A stretch of 64,000 bases of DNA from NCBI GenBank assembly GCA_017165825.1, contig CM029374.1, forward strand, positions 11,657,589 through 11,721,588, in the 5' to 3' direction. Shown one piece after another: positions 1 to 11,464 of this stretch (the first letter of the stretch is position 1; the number at the start of each line of letters is the position of its first letter). The notes under the pieces were generated by a model. That model saw nothing but the letters and a program-made list of their open reading frames with translations, did not search any database and was not told where the DNA came from. Position numbers and translations under genes: made by a program. The DNA comes from Hepsetus odoe (Eukaryota; Chordata; Actinopteri; Characiformes; Hepsetidae).

Positions 1-1077
1 CCCTAGAAGCACTTTGATGGTCTCCTGACTAGAGCTGATTAGAGTCTCCATGGCCTGCAGCCTGGCTTTCACGTCCCCTTCAGCTCCGGGCAAGGGAATC
101 ATCTGCCCATACCCTTGCCCTGTCATATCTTCCCGTGTTGCTGTACTACCAAAACTATGGCTACCATGGTAGTGAGCCTGGGTGGCTTCCTGGGAAGGGC
201 AACTGGCTGCATGTGACAGGGTCTGAGACTGAAGACCGTTCAATTGCGCAGTCTCTTTCTTGCGTTTGCACCGCACGGAGGGACTCTCCAGACATTCCAC
301 TTGTGTCAAAGATGTCCATGCAATTGGGCCAGTAACCTTTGAGGTACCACCCCTGTCCAGCAGAGGTTGTGTCGAGGAAGTGGAGGAGAAGCTCTTGGTG
401 CAATTGCGCTCTTGTCCAGCCCCCATTTCACTTTCATTGTGCTTGGATCCTTGGGAAGTGCCCTCTTTCCTTGAATCTGACTGGTCAGAGTTTGTTGTTG
501 CATCCCTGCCTGGACACGTGGGATCCGAACATAGATCACTATCTGGGCAGTCGGACCCAGCACACAAGTCTTGCACATCACTGCATGGTGGCATACTGTG
601 CAAAAGTACCCGAGTCTTCTGTACCCTGCCCCCACATGGTCGTTCCTCTTCCATACCTTTCACATCACTCAAGAAGCCATTGTTCTGGCCCTGATAGTTC
701 TCCACCAGAGCTGTGTGTTTGATAGTGTGCCCCTTCTTGCGCTCGAAGGGGAAAGTCTGATAGCGCTTCTTCAGGTCTGGCGAGGTTTGCACAGCAGTGC
801 TCTTGGTTACGTTGGGAATGGAGCGACGTGCCGGCATGGTCATGTATCTCCTGTGCACAACCTTGCAAGAAACAGAGCGTCCCCGGGCTCCTCTGGCTAG
901 ACGAGCTGCTTCATTTTGGGCCTCACAGATGTCCTTAAAGCGGACCTGCAAGGCTTTATTCCGCTTGCGCACCGTATCCCCGTGACCGCTGCCCTCTCCT
1001 CCCAGGGTCGGACGCCCACCCTCCGAGTCCGACTCTGAGTTTGACAGGGCACAACGGCCTGCCTCTTTACTGACCAT
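1..1077 (-). CDS. insyn2a: Inhibitory synaptic factor 2A, first coding exon (partial, C-terminus off the left edge)
   Basis: I translated the minus strand from the ATG at 1077-1075; it stays open for exactly 359 codons to base 1. The product starts MVSKEAGRC. Around residues 38-57 it has a basic block with KALQVRFKDICEAQNE, then YMTMPARRSIPNVTKST (79-94), VQTSPDLKKRYQTFPFERKK (96-115), a low-complexity Ser/Thr-rich middle, and a predicted helix LISSSQETIKVLLG ending at 359. These blocks match what I know of vertebrate FAM196A/INSYN2A, a gephyrin-associated protein of inhibitory postsynapses of about 480 residues. About a quarter of the protein is therefore missing to the left. The start was chosen because it sits five bases inside a good splice acceptor and its MVSK start is family-typical. 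The paralogue INSYN2B is the alternative; the strong match through the basic block favours 2A. No frameshift was seen. The family call is firm, the paralogue less so. Confidence 0.88.
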   Translation of the reverse strand, partial: MVSKEAGRCALSNSESDSEGGRPTLGGEGSGHGDTVRKRNKALQVRFKDICEAQNEAARLARGARGRSVSCKVVHRRYMTMPARRSIPNVTKSTAVQTSPDLKKRYQTFPFERKKGHTIKHTALVENYQGQNNGFLSDVKGMEEERPCGGRVQKTRVLLHSMPPCSDVQDLCAGSDCPDSDLCSDPTCPGRDATTNSDQSDSRKEGTSQGSKHNESEMGAGQERNCTKSFSSTSSTQPLLDRGGTSKVTGPIAWTSLTQVECLESPSVRCKRKKETAQLNGLQSQTLSHAASCPSQEATQAHYHGSHSFGSTATREDMTGQGYGQMIPLPGAEGDVKARLQAMETLISSSQETIKVLLG

Positions 1078-1103
1078 CACTCCTGAGAAAGAAAAACAAA
1101 GAG
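1078..1103 (-). other. insyn2a: Splice acceptor of the insyn2a coding exon
   Basis: On the minus strand a pyrimidine-rich tract runs directly into CAG, followed by GAGTG and then the ATG. The exon therefore begins at 1082 with only five noncoding bases. This implies at least one upstream noncoding exon at higher coordinates. Confidence 0.8.
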
Positions 1104-3447
1104 AGTACAGTGTGAAAAATGGTGATTGCAGTTAATACATATGACTATTTTTTAGTTTGCAAAATCATGTCTGTGAAAATCTTTATTCACCAGTTTGTGA
1201 AGCAGTGGAAGCCTTTATTGACAGAGAAACCTGATTTCAGACTCAGTTTACTCTGGGTTCATCACTCTAATAGGTAGAACTGCTGTGAACAAAGTGGCCA
1301 CATCAGCATGGTACAGGGTTTGTGTGATGTTACTCCTAAATGCAGCTCAGTGCCAATATAGGAATAAAAAATATAATTAAAAGAGGACAAAATGGATGCA
1401 CAATTTTAAGGAGACATTATAATCAGCTTGGATAATACAGTTTTACACATAATGCATACTTTATTAATACTAACTTTCCTTGACACATAGCTACTTCGAA
1501 GACACTGGTGCCACTAAATTTAAAATTTAGTGTGAATAAATCTACAATTATCTGGATATGTGGATCTATCTAAGAAAGACTAATTGCCCAGGGGTACACC
1601 AATGCAGGAAGGATAATCATAAAGGGATTTCTAAATACAAAATCATGCTTGCATCTTATTAATGACAATATAAATTACAATTGCGTCTGTTATATCATTG
1701 CTTTAATGACTTTTCAGAAGCAATGTGAGTCACCCGAAAGATTGCAAAAACAAACAGGTGTCTGAATTTTCGATTTACCCATTGTATCCAAGGCAATATT
1801 CTGACTGTGTAGTTCAGTCCATGGCCTCAGGAAAAAGAAGCAATTGGTTATAAACCAAAACTTGACAGGCACGTCTTTAAAAAAAGAATAGACTCACTTT
1901 GCAACTGCCATAGGCAAAATATGACAACTGTTGGCTGAAATTGTGACTGGTTGGCTGAAATTCTGAAAACCAAGGCCCAGAAATGTTTATTGTGGTGTAA
2001 CAAGGCAACCTGGGCCTTTACTGGACAGAGACAAGTGTTACAGCAGAGGTTTTTAATCTTTTGTGCTGCTCCTATCCCAGCATAGCTACATAAGTGTGTA
2101 AATACCTTACTTCTAACATAAAACTAAAATAATTTTCTGCTGTTTTCATTAGGAAAAGGTATGCTTGAGGATGACAAAGGTGAGTGTTTGGGACTACCTG
2201 CCATATTTACAGTTTGATAAACACAAAAGCCTGAAATTTCTTTTATTCTGATTAACTAAAAATGTATTCACTTAAGAGAGCATCTATAGAATTACGTGAT
2301 ATCTGTCATGTATATATTTAATTACTTAATATGACTGAACTGGTTGTGCATCAAAAATGCACAGCATGTCGCTGACCCATACATACTGTATACTGTATAC
2401 CTTAAACTATTTTACAAATAGGCAGTTTCTTTATGCTTGAGATTTTCAAATTTTCATTTGAAAGTGAAACTGAAGCAGAAATTCTGGCCAACAGTGGAAC
2501 AGTAGTTTGGCTTGGTCAGCGTCTCACATCTTTGTTTCCAAGTTAAGCATCTGTAATCAAAGAACTTATGTGCAGTAAGACCCGCCAATAGTGAATAAAT
2601 ACTTTTCAGTGTACTATTCGATTTGCAAACTATAAATTGAGCACACAATTTATAAAACAGCCGACAATTGTCCACTCATAAATATGTGAAAAATCTAAAT
2701 GGAAAATAAGTGATAAGCTGTTTCAGTGCTTAGAAACAAGGTTGAAACTTAACAAATGACAGAAACCTTAATGTAAAAACAATCAGACAGCCAAAGAGCA
2801 AATTCACCATCTGTAATGATACAGTACAATCACTCATTGCATTGAATATATCAAATAGCCTTCATTGCTGTAACTGGTATATTCTGATCACAAGTGGACA
2901 GCTAGATATATTTAAACCTGCTATGATCAGATTTTATGACTGGGGAAGGGGGTTACCAATATTTACTGTGCGGGGTGAAATTGACTATTCAATATCTCAC
3001 TGTGTTAGACAAAAATGTCTCTGTCCTTGTTCAAATAAATAAGATTTCAAACATTCAGACAAATGGAAGAGGAGGTAAAGAAAGAGAAAATTCTAAGTCA
3101 TTGCAATGATGCAGATTATAAAAATTACTTAAAAATGATAGCTTTTATTTATTATGATAAATTATATATATAATGATATATATGATATATAAATGGACCT
3201 AGTCTAAAACTTTAAACTGATATGGAATAAAGATGCCAGACTTTTTCAAATAGCAAATCTTTGAAAATATCTAAGCTTTAAAATTGGTTATGTTAATAGA
3301 ATCTTTATTCTCAAGATGAGCAACTATTCAGACTACTAACTCTATTACACCACAGAAAGAAATAGCAGCTGACATCACATCACAATACAGAGTAAGTAAG
3401 TCTGTGCTAATTCAGTCTGGATCTGTCCAGCATTCGATCAAAGCTGT
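1104..3447. other. Intron-like sequence, no gene seen
   Basis: AT-rich sequence with only short shadow ORFs. It lies upstream of the insyn2a coding exon on the minus strand, so it is probably its 5' intron. An AT-rich run at about 3150-3195 is mostly TA. No repeat family was recognised. Confidence 0.6.
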
Positions 3448-3530
3448 GTGTATGGGTGAAATGCAGAGGTTGAATTTCATTGTGTCTCCCTGTGTACTGT
3501 GTTTCACAATGATTAGAATAGTCATTTTCA
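3448..3530 (+). mobile_element. SINE type 2, 3' fragment
   Basis: Contains the type 2 tail: 'gtgaaatgcagaggttgaat', then an ATTGTG stretch, then 'gtttcacaatgat' and a TCATTTTCA end. These match the 3' part of the fuller copy at 12258-12510. The tRNA head is missing. Confidence 0.7.
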
Positions 3531-3836
3531 TATTAGTATGAAATCAGTGTTTAGTGGTTAAGGCCAATCTTTATTATAGAATCATTACATGATGTATATG
3601 TACTTTAAACTTTATATAGATTTTTCATAGGTGCTTCTGTTTCACTGAAATGTTTTAAAATGAAAAACACCCATTGAAAGATTTACAGATATAGGAATGG
3701 ACATTATGCCACAAATCTTTTTGCACCTCCTTATTTAGTGAATTCTAATTGTGTTCTCCAATTAAGACATTTTTTATTCCAACCACTAGCTAGAAATCCC
3801 CTGTTGCACAATATTACCATTGCTGCAGAGATGAAG

Positions 3837-3891
3837 ACTAGTATGTGCATTGAGTCATGTATGTACTAGTATGTGCATTGAGTCATAACCT
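3837..3891. repeat. 28-bp tandem duplication, two copies
   Basis: The unit beginning ACTAGTATGTGCATTGAGTC occurs at 3837 and again at 3865. The second copy diverges at its end. Confidence 0.85.
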
Positions 3892-3994
3892 TCCAATTCT
3901 GTTATGTCAGCTAAATTACACCTGCACTGATTTGCATCACATTGATTAGTTAGAAGGAGGACCATCTCAAACACCTAAAGACACCAAAGCTAAT

Positions 3995-5660
3995 TCTGCT
4001 TTGCGTCTTGCTCCTTCAAATCAACTGCCTGCATGTCCTCTCTCACCACATCCATAAACCTCCTCTTTGGACTTTCTTTTTTCCTCTTTCCTGGCAACTC
4101 CATCTTCAACATCCTTCTCTCATTATAATCTTCATCTCTCCTCTGTACTTGTCCAATCAAATGCAATCTTGCTTTGCTAAATTTGTCTCCAAAGCATCCA
4201 ACCTGAGCTGTCTCTCTAATATACTAATTTCTAATCCTGTCCATCCTCATCACACCCAATGAAAATCTCAGCATCTTTAACTCTGCCATCTTCAGCTCGG
4301 CTGCCTGTCTTTTTGTCAGCACTACTGTCTCCAACTAGTATAGCATAGCTGGTTTCACTACCACACTGTAAATCTTTCCTTTCACTCTTGCTGGTACCTG
4401 TCTGTCACAGATCATTCCTGCCATCCATCACCACCCATTCCAACCTGCCTGCACATTTTTCTGCACCTCTCTTCCACACTCGCCGTTACTCTGAAATGTT
4501 GATCCCAAGTATTTAAATTCCTCCACCTTTGGAGGAATTCTCTACTCCCTGCGTCCTAACCACTCCACTTTCACTGTCTTTGTCCTACTTACTTTCATTC
4601 CTCTCCTCTATAGACCACACCGCCACCTCTCCAGATTTTCCTCAAGCTGCTTCCTTCTATTGCTACAGATCACAATATCATCAGCAAACTTCATAGTCCA
4701 CAGAGACTCCAGTCTAACCTCGTCCATCAACCTGTCCGTTATCATTCCAAACAAAAATTGGCTCAGCGCTGATCCTTGAAGTAATCTCACCTCTACTTCA
4801 AATGCATCCATCACTCCTACTGCAGACCTCACCACTGTCAAACTGTCCTCATACATATCCTGTACTACTATTACATACTTCTCTGCCCCACCTGACTTCC
4901 TCAAACAAAACCACAACTCCTCTCTAGACACCTTGTCATCTGCTTTCACCAGGTCTGCAAAGGCACAATGCAACTCCTTCTGACCTTCTCTGTACTTCTC
5001 CATCAGAACCCTCAGAGCAAACATTGCATTTGTAGTGCTCTTTCTCGGCACAAAACCATACTTCTGCCCAGTAATCAACGCCTTTTTCTTAATCTAACTT
5101 CCACTACTCTTTCCCATAACTTCATGCTGCGGCTGATCAACTTTATCCCTGATTTAAAACAATTTAAAACAAATTAAAATAGTATTAAACCAACTTTACC
5201 TGGCCTTACTGCCTTTATATCTAATGTCTTGCACACACAAAATATCAGCTTTCCTTCTCTCCATCACATCAGCTAATTCTCTTCCTTTACTAGTCATGCT
5301 GCCAACTTTCAAAGTTCATACCATCAATTCAAGTCTCCTACACTTCCTTCTCTCCTCCTGCCTCCGGACATGCTTTCCTCATTCTCTTCTTCTTCTCCTT
5401 TGGTCAATAGTAGCTCAATTTCCACCAGCATCCTGTTGGCTAACAGTACTAGAGTCAGTTGTTAATCTGGGCTTCTAACTATCCGGTATGGAAATCTGTT
5501 TCATTGCCCACATACTGATTTGCAAAATTTTTACACCAGATGCCCTTCCTGACTTAACCCTCCCAATTTATCCAGGCTTGGGCCCGGCAGGAAGAAATGC
5601 ACTGGCTTGTGTATCCCTAGTGGCTGGGTTTGCATCCCTAGTGGCTGGGTTCTTTATTTT
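3995..5660 (-). mobile_element. RTE-like LINE, near full-span but broken copy
   Basis: A minus-strand non-LTR retrotransposon relic. The 3' end is near 3995. The conserved 5' terminus (the complement of 'atccctagtggctgggtt') lies at 5610-5650, where it occurs twice in tandem. The same 5' leader opens the plus-strand copy at 17403. The reverse transcriptase part is readable at 4608-5078; the rest is broken by stops and deletions. Clade placement (RTE-like) rests on protein resemblance and the microsatellite-type 3' end of sister copies, so it is tentative. Confidence 0.85.
4608..5078 (-). pseudogene. LINE reverse transcriptase fragment
   Basis: This 156-codon open segment contains YGFVPRKSTTNAMFALRVLM, a degraded RT motif A region (CAFADLVKADDKV, where intact copies have a DLEKAYDRV-type motif), LLQGSALSQFLFG (motif B region), and the catalytic MKFADDIVIC (motif C). 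It continues into a thumb-like LEENLERW segment. It is too short for an RT of about 1000 residues and has changes at conserved sites, so it should be inactive. Confidence 0.88.
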
Positions 5661-6330
5661 TAAAAACGTAGTTGGCTTCAAAAGAGCAATGCAAGTGTTA
5701 ATTCAACATTGATGTTTATGTTGTCTAGAACAAACCTAATAGCAAATTTGTTTAGCATTCTCCACTTGACACAACACTGAATATCAGTGTGTATGATTTC
5801 TGGAGGGCTCAGTTACTGACGGCACAAATGTTTGTCTTTTCAGGCAGCCTCAGTGTCTTTAGGTGTCTGGTTTTCAGTGTGTAAGCTCATCTGAGTTGAT
5901 GGGTAATACACTCATCCTCAGTGTGTCATTGAAATGTCCTCTCTCTAGATACAATCACTTCTATTCAGCCTCTAAAAATAATGAGCTGACTGCTCTGTCA
6001 ATCTGCTAGGTTGATTAAAATATGAAAGGAGATATTCATGTACCGGCCGTAATGCACGCTGTAAAATGTGATATGTCAGTTTCCTTGCATTTGGGTGAAA
6101 TCCCATCATGTGTTGAGCATACATCAAGTTAAACTTGTCAGTTGTCAGAACTATGACAAAATTGAGCTTAATAACAGTGCAAGGCATGCCCAAGGCTCAT
6201 AAAGTCTCACCTACTTCTCATTTGCTAAAAACACCTGCCTCATAAACAGATGGCAATGGCTTACTGATTCATTGATTTGATAATTCAGTTAAGGCAACCA
6301 GTGGCAAAGAATTATGGAAAGAAACACTCC
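5661..6330. other. No gene or clear repeat seen
   Basis: Unique-looking, moderately AT-rich sequence between the minus-strand LINE and a Tc1-like element. Only short ORFs without recognisable domains. Confidence 0.5.
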
Positions 6331-6774
6331 TATATACCCCAATCAGCAATAACACTGAAACCTCTGACAGGTAAAGTGAATAACATTGATTATCTGGTTA
6401 CAGTGGCACTTGTGAAGCAGCAAATTAAAAGTCAGCTTGTGAAGTTGATGTGTTGGAAGCAACATTTATGGGCAATCATATGGATCTAAGCGACTTTGAC
6501 AGAGGTCATACTGTTATGGCTAAGCGATTAGGTCACAAGATTTCCAAAACAGCAGGTCTTTCTGGGTATTCCTAGTCTGCAGTGGTATATATCTACTAAA
6601 AGTAGTCCAAGGAAGGACAAAAGGGTCATGGACATCCAAGGCTAACTGATGTGTGTGGGGAGCAAAGGATGGTCTAATTGGTTTCATCCCATAGAAGAGC
6701 TATTGTAGCACACTTTGCTAGAAATGTCATTGCTGCCTATGGTAATGTCAGAACACACAGTGCATGGAATTTGG
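6331..6774 (+). mobile_element. Tc1-like DNA transposon, left part
   Basis: Begins with a terminal-repeat-like stretch ('ccccaatcagcaataacact') followed by 'ggtaaagtgaataacattgat', typical of a common fish Tc1/mariner family. A decayed transposase N-terminal region follows (helix-turn-helix area, 'gtccaaggaaggacaaaagg'). Stops and indels break the reading frame. The element is interrupted near 6775. Confidence 0.7.
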
Positions 6775-7172
6775 CTATTTATGGGTTCTTTTGTATGTTT
6801 GACATGTGCTTTTGTTTTGAGTTTGTTGTTATGCCCTCGGCCTGCATCTGCACACCTGGTGTCTATCCTTGTCGCCTCGTTGTGTAAGGTCGGTCTCCTT
6901 TCTTGCTTCTCTAAGTACCCTGGGTTTCAGACTTTTTTTGTCCTTTTGTCCTTTTTTTGGTCCTTTTGTCCTTTTGTCCTTTGTCCTTTTTTTGTCCTTT
7001 TGTCCTTTAGTTAAGTATGTGCTTTGCTACTGCTATATACTGCTTTCTCTGTTAGTTCCCAGTTGCAATGTGTTTGTCTTGTTTTAGTTTAGTTTATGTT
7101 TAATGTTTTACTTCATAATATACTTATCTATGTTCTACTTCTTCCTACATCCTTTCTTTCAGACCCTAACAT
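6775..7172 (+). mobile_element. LTR-like or unclassified insertion inside the Tc1-like element
   Basis: A T-rich segment with CTTGTTTTAGTTTAG-like runs, resembling the R-U5 part of the LTR at 30024-30362. It sits where the Tc1-like sequence breaks off and before it resumes at about 7173. Exact ends and target duplications could not be fixed. It could also be a plain replacement. Confidence 0.35.
6931..7008. repeat. TTTTGTCC minisatellite
   Basis: About eight imperfect tandem copies of TTTTGTCC with variable T-run length. Confidence 0.85.
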
Positions 7173-7225
7173 TAGAATGCACTGTGAGAAAAACTATGCT
7201 GTGGTGGCAGTGTGGTCAGTGTTAG
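7173..7225 (+). mobile_element. Tc1-like DNA transposon, resumed fragment
   Basis: 'atgcactgtgagaaaaac' and 'ggcagtgtggtc' match the transposase catalytic-region DNA seen at 24130-24180 in another copy, in the same orientation as the left part. Confidence 0.55.
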
Positions 7226-7599
7226 TTTGGTCAGAACCTTAGGTTAAAACACTGTAGCATTTTATATCAATATCCAGTATAAAAGCCACTATAAAAGATG
7301 AGTAACTATGCATGCAACTAGAATTTAATCTCCTCTAAGATTTGAGTGAAAATAAGAAATCATATAATATTAAACATATGCAGACAATTTCTCCATGAAA
7401 ATTCTCTTAGATTAACAAAGAATTTTGCAATGATGCCATTTCATACTCGTTAGTATGAAATAGCTGTAACAGTGTTATTTATCAATTAGCACTTTGATGA
7501 TAATAATATAATTATGATAATTTACAAATTATTCTTCTTCCAGTTGTTTTCTGGGTTCTCTCAAAGCAGTTTGCTGCAATGCAAATGAGGTAGGTTTTC

Positions 7600-7656
<57 letters not shown>

Positions 7657-8582
7657 AAGCACTGTTATTCAGAGGTCTCTCTGCGACCCTGGTGATTCGG
7701 CCGCAGTCATCCCCGGGATTATGAATAATGCTTTGAATCTAAAATTGCAAAAGTAATCCTCTTAAATCTCCTCGTGTACTTTAGCAGACCATGTTGTCTG
7801 TTCGAACAGGCTTGCAGTTCCTCATAAAAAGGTTGGATAAAAAATTAAACAGGGTTCACCCTCAACAGCTGAGTGTCCATTACTGTAAAAGTACTGTAGA
7901 CTTGCTAGATTTTTTCCCTTTTCCAAAAAAGACATGAATACCTCGTTACCCTGGCAGATGGCACAGTGCAAAATGTTCTGTGCTCTAACCCTGCTATCTG
8001 TGGTTTCCTCAAAACCACTCCTTGTGTATTTTTTCATTTATTCAAACCATTAAATAGATTTTTTCTCTCTCTCATTTTCTGTTGGACACGGATCATAAAC
8101 GTATAATAAGCATAAAAACATAATAAGCATAAAAATAATCTAAGTAATAAATAATCTATAATATAATCTCTGAGAAGAACTAAAACTTTAATGCTTCTGC
8201 TCTTCCAATCCCACATTGTAGTTAATGTAACTAAACTAGTTAGAACAAATTTCCTTTTACAAGCTCCTTTTTTAAAAAACCTTCAGGAAAACCTCATAAA
8301 ATAAAAAATTAGGACTGGAAAACTATTAGGTCCAGAGATTTCTGGACTAATAAGAGCATGCCCACATTCATTCACCAGAAGCTGTTATGACTATAGGTCT
8401 GGTAATCTGTGAAATGAATAGTTTAACATAAACAGTTAGACAGCAGGCAAAACAGCAGTCAAAAGGGCAGGAGACACTAACTCAGCGAGCTGCTTCCCAG
8501 CAGATCTCCAAATGCGTCTAATGCTTCACAGAGCGCATAAATATGATAAACACATGCAAGGCATACTGTGTATAAAGTGTGA
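7226..8582. other. No gene seen; contains a CT microsatellite
   Basis: Low-complexity and AT-rich sequence, with a pure CT run at 7601-7653. No coding exon recognised on either strand. Confidence 0.55.
7601..7653. repeat. (CT)n microsatellite
   Basis: Nearly uninterrupted CT dinucleotides. Confidence 0.95.
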
Positions 8583-8799
8583 AGTGTGTTAGGGAGTTTA
8601 GGGGGTTGCCCCCGCATCGGAAGATTGTGGGTTCAATTCCCTCACCAGTAGGTTGCCCTGAGGTACCCTTGAGGGTGCTTTCCACTGCTACACGGTGTTT
8701 GCATGGGTTAAATGCAGAGGTCTAACTTTGTTTTGGTTAACTGTATGCTGTGCTGTAACCTCGCAATGACGAGGGTTGTCACTTTCACTTTCACTTCAC
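8583..8799 (+). mobile_element. SINE type 2
   Basis: A tRNA-like B box ('gggttcaattccc') is followed by 'ttgccctgaggtaccctt', a GC-poor body, and a (TTTCAC)n tail ending near 8799. The head up to the A box is degraded. Confidence 0.8.
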
Positions 8800-8988
8800 A
8801 TGTAGACATATAGTTCTGTCAACAGTCTTCGCAGTCTTTATTCTTCATTCTTTTCTGCATATTATAAAAATATAAATTCAGTATATTTAAAGGTATTTGC
8901 ATAGAGAATTTTCCCTTTTGTTTTGTACCTCTTGCAATGAGTGCTGTCACTGTTGAAATGTTGATGACTGAGTATTCTTCACAATATG

Positions 8989-8989
<1 letters not shown>

Positions 8990-9062
<73 letters not shown>
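8990..9062. repeat. (TTA)n followed by (TAA)n
   Basis: A TTA run switches polarity into TAA at about 9016, giving a near-perfect self-complementary tract. It is the insertion target of the SINE just to its right. Confidence 0.95.
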
Positions 9063-9067
9063 TACAA

Positions 9068-9179
9068 CTGGCGACCTGTCCAGGGTGCGTCCCCCGTCCT
9101 CGCCCTGTGTGCGCTGGGTTGGACACCAGCACTCCCCCGCGACCCCGTTTGGGACAAGCGGCAGATAATGGATGGATGG
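9068..9179 (+). mobile_element. SINE type 1, 5'-truncated, with 11-bp target duplication
   Basis: Contains only the 3' body ('gacctgtccagggtgcgt', 'gtgtgcgctgggttggacac') and the (ATGG)n tail. ATAATATACAA occurs at 9057-9067 and again at 9180-9190, so both ends are fixed. The truncated 5' end is what target-primed reverse transcription by a LINE would leave. Confidence 0.9.
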
Positions 9180-9190
9180 ATAATATACAA

Positions 9191-10917
9191 TATTTAAAAT
9201 ACATTACTGGAAAATAAACAAGGAAGCCTTTCTATAGCTATAAAGGTATATAAAAAGCACTGAGCCCTTTTCTGGGAAAATGCATATAATTGAGTATGAA
9301 ATCTATTTTATATTGTAACCTTATTTTTCCACTCTTATTTTCATGAAGTCATTTTCAGTCTGCTACAGTAGCTGAGTGTTCCAATAACATCAGTGCTACA
9401 GTGTTTGCTTGGAACATCAAAAGTCATGGCCTTAAAGACTTTTGAATGGTAAGTGCATTTTTCCTCTTTGATGCTTTTAAATCATCACTGAACAGCTCAA
9501 CATGCTTGGAGAAGTACACTAATTGCTAGCTTTATTACATTAGGTGTTAGATATCTATGCTGGCTAGAATCACACTGAGTAATGAAGGAGAGGCAGAGTC
9601 AGGTCTATTTGCTAGGGGGTAGATGGGGGTCGCCCATATCTCTTGGATACCCAACTAACAAATGAATGTGGCATCACCAGTGATTGAGTCTCCTGGTGTA
9701 TACAGGCTTGCATAAAATACAGCACCTAATCTAAATGCTGATCACCTTGTTTAAAAACCACGGTAATGTTGCAGTTGTGTTTTGTAACCTTTCTATCTTC
9801 TGCCCCTGTATCTGTCTTAAGACTGCACATTATGTGTGACATGAGTAGTGTGAAATGAGTCGGCTAGCCTTCAGACATGCTATAAATGGAAAGGTTGAAG
9901 GTTTATTACGATGTGCTGACTCTGTTGCTCTCATGATAACATTCAAATATCTTGTTTCATTCTTTCTACTAAAAAAATCATTATATAGTAGGCAGTAAAT
10001 TTAAATTAATCTAACAGATGCTAGTAGATGCCTATAAAAAATATCAATACTTTGATCATATTCATTATGATTGCAGCCAAACGCATGTTCCAGTTTCCAT
10101 TATAAAATATTAAAAAGTGCTTTTTACAGGTTTTCTAAATTAAACTAAAATCCTAAAACACATATTCCTAAGTTTCCAACAATATCTTCCCAGCAAAAAC
10201 CACTGCATATCTGTTTGTTAAAAACTGAGCTTCAAGGACATTGCTGACAGATTTACAGTTCCACACTACCGTCTCACTCCATTAGTCATAATGTATCTAA
10301 TCCCTGCTCTGATTTATCTTTCTCGGAATAATCCCAGGCTGCAGGTGGTCAGCGATAGCTGATCTCTCCCCCTTCTTCTGCACCAGGCTCTGTTGACAGT
10401 GCTAGAGCCCTAAACCTTTGACTAGCCTAAGTGTAATGACTTTTCAAGCTAGCGTGGCATTGGGTTTTCTTCCACATGGTTGTCCAGAATAAAAATCCCA
10501 CACAAGGATACTGCAGTTAAGTGAAAAGTGAACTTGCTGAAAAGTTGACTAATTGCAAACTCTATGACCTTTGCTGTTTACTGCACATCTAGACAGATTC
10601 AATTAAGAAGGAAGCCAAAAAGTTTAATATTTGAGATATTTTAGACATTACTCAAAGTCTTTTGAAGACATAGATTCCTGGGACAAAAAGAATGTTTTTA
10701 AGTAGAAGATTTATGCCAGTCCTTCACTAGTTCCTGATATGCACTGTTGAAATTAGAGGCACAAAAGAGGATTTATTGGAGTGACATTATGAGAAAGGTG
10801 ATTCTTCAGTAATAACTGAGTAAAGAAATGGCTGCATATAGAGCTATAACAAGTTAAATTACAGTTTGGACTGCAGATGGATGATTAATTATATAATTAA
10901 TGGATAATACATATAAG
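9191..10917. other. No gene seen
   Basis: AT-rich unique sequence. A less AT-rich patch at about 10250-10440 contains TAATCC-type motifs; nothing further can be claimed. Confidence 0.5.
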
Positions 10918-11114
10918 GGTCAGTGGTGGCCTAGAAGTGAGGGAGTAGGCCCCAGGCTCTGAAGGCCATGGATTTGAATCCCAGATAAGAAGGCTGCCCT
11001 GAGGTACCCTTCAGCAAGGTATCATCTCCATCACTTTAAATATCTGCCCCCTGCTACACAGTTTGTGAAAAACAGAGGCTGAATTATGTTGTGTCTCACA
11101 CTTTCACTTTCATT
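10918..11114 (+). mobile_element. SINE type 2, diverged
   Basis: Degraded A box ('gtggcctagaagt') and B box ('ggatttgaatccc'), then 'ctgccctgaggtaccctt', 'tgccccctgctacac', and a CTTTCACTTTCA tail. Confidence 0.8.
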
Positions 11115-11464
11115 TAAAAATATAATATAGTACTTCAAGGAATATTGAAGATACATAATATGTCATGATGTCTGTTTTATTCCTGAAATTCTGATGTCTA
11201 TATGGACCAGGAAGATCCAGAACAGCTACAAAAATATGGATCCAGTGTTTTCTTTCAACACCTCACACACTGCACTGCACTAAATCCAGTTTAACAGGAC
11301 TAATAATGTTTTAAAGAAAAAAATATTATCAGATTGCCCAGCCTTAAATTATGCTTGAATGCTCATTTTATGGTAAAATGGCTCTATTCTATCCATTGTG
11401 AAGCAGGGTTCTTTTAATGTTTCTATACAGTGCCAAAAAAGTGCTCCACTAAAATTGCTCACTG

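Noticed and set aside
260..722. Plus-strand ORFs of 127-144 codons at the left edge
   Set aside because: Opposite-strand shadows of the insyn2a exon, whose minus-strand frame matches a known protein.
8819..9204. ORFs with poly-Ile, poly-Leu or poly-Asn
   Set aside because: Translations of the TTA/TAA repeat and a SINE.
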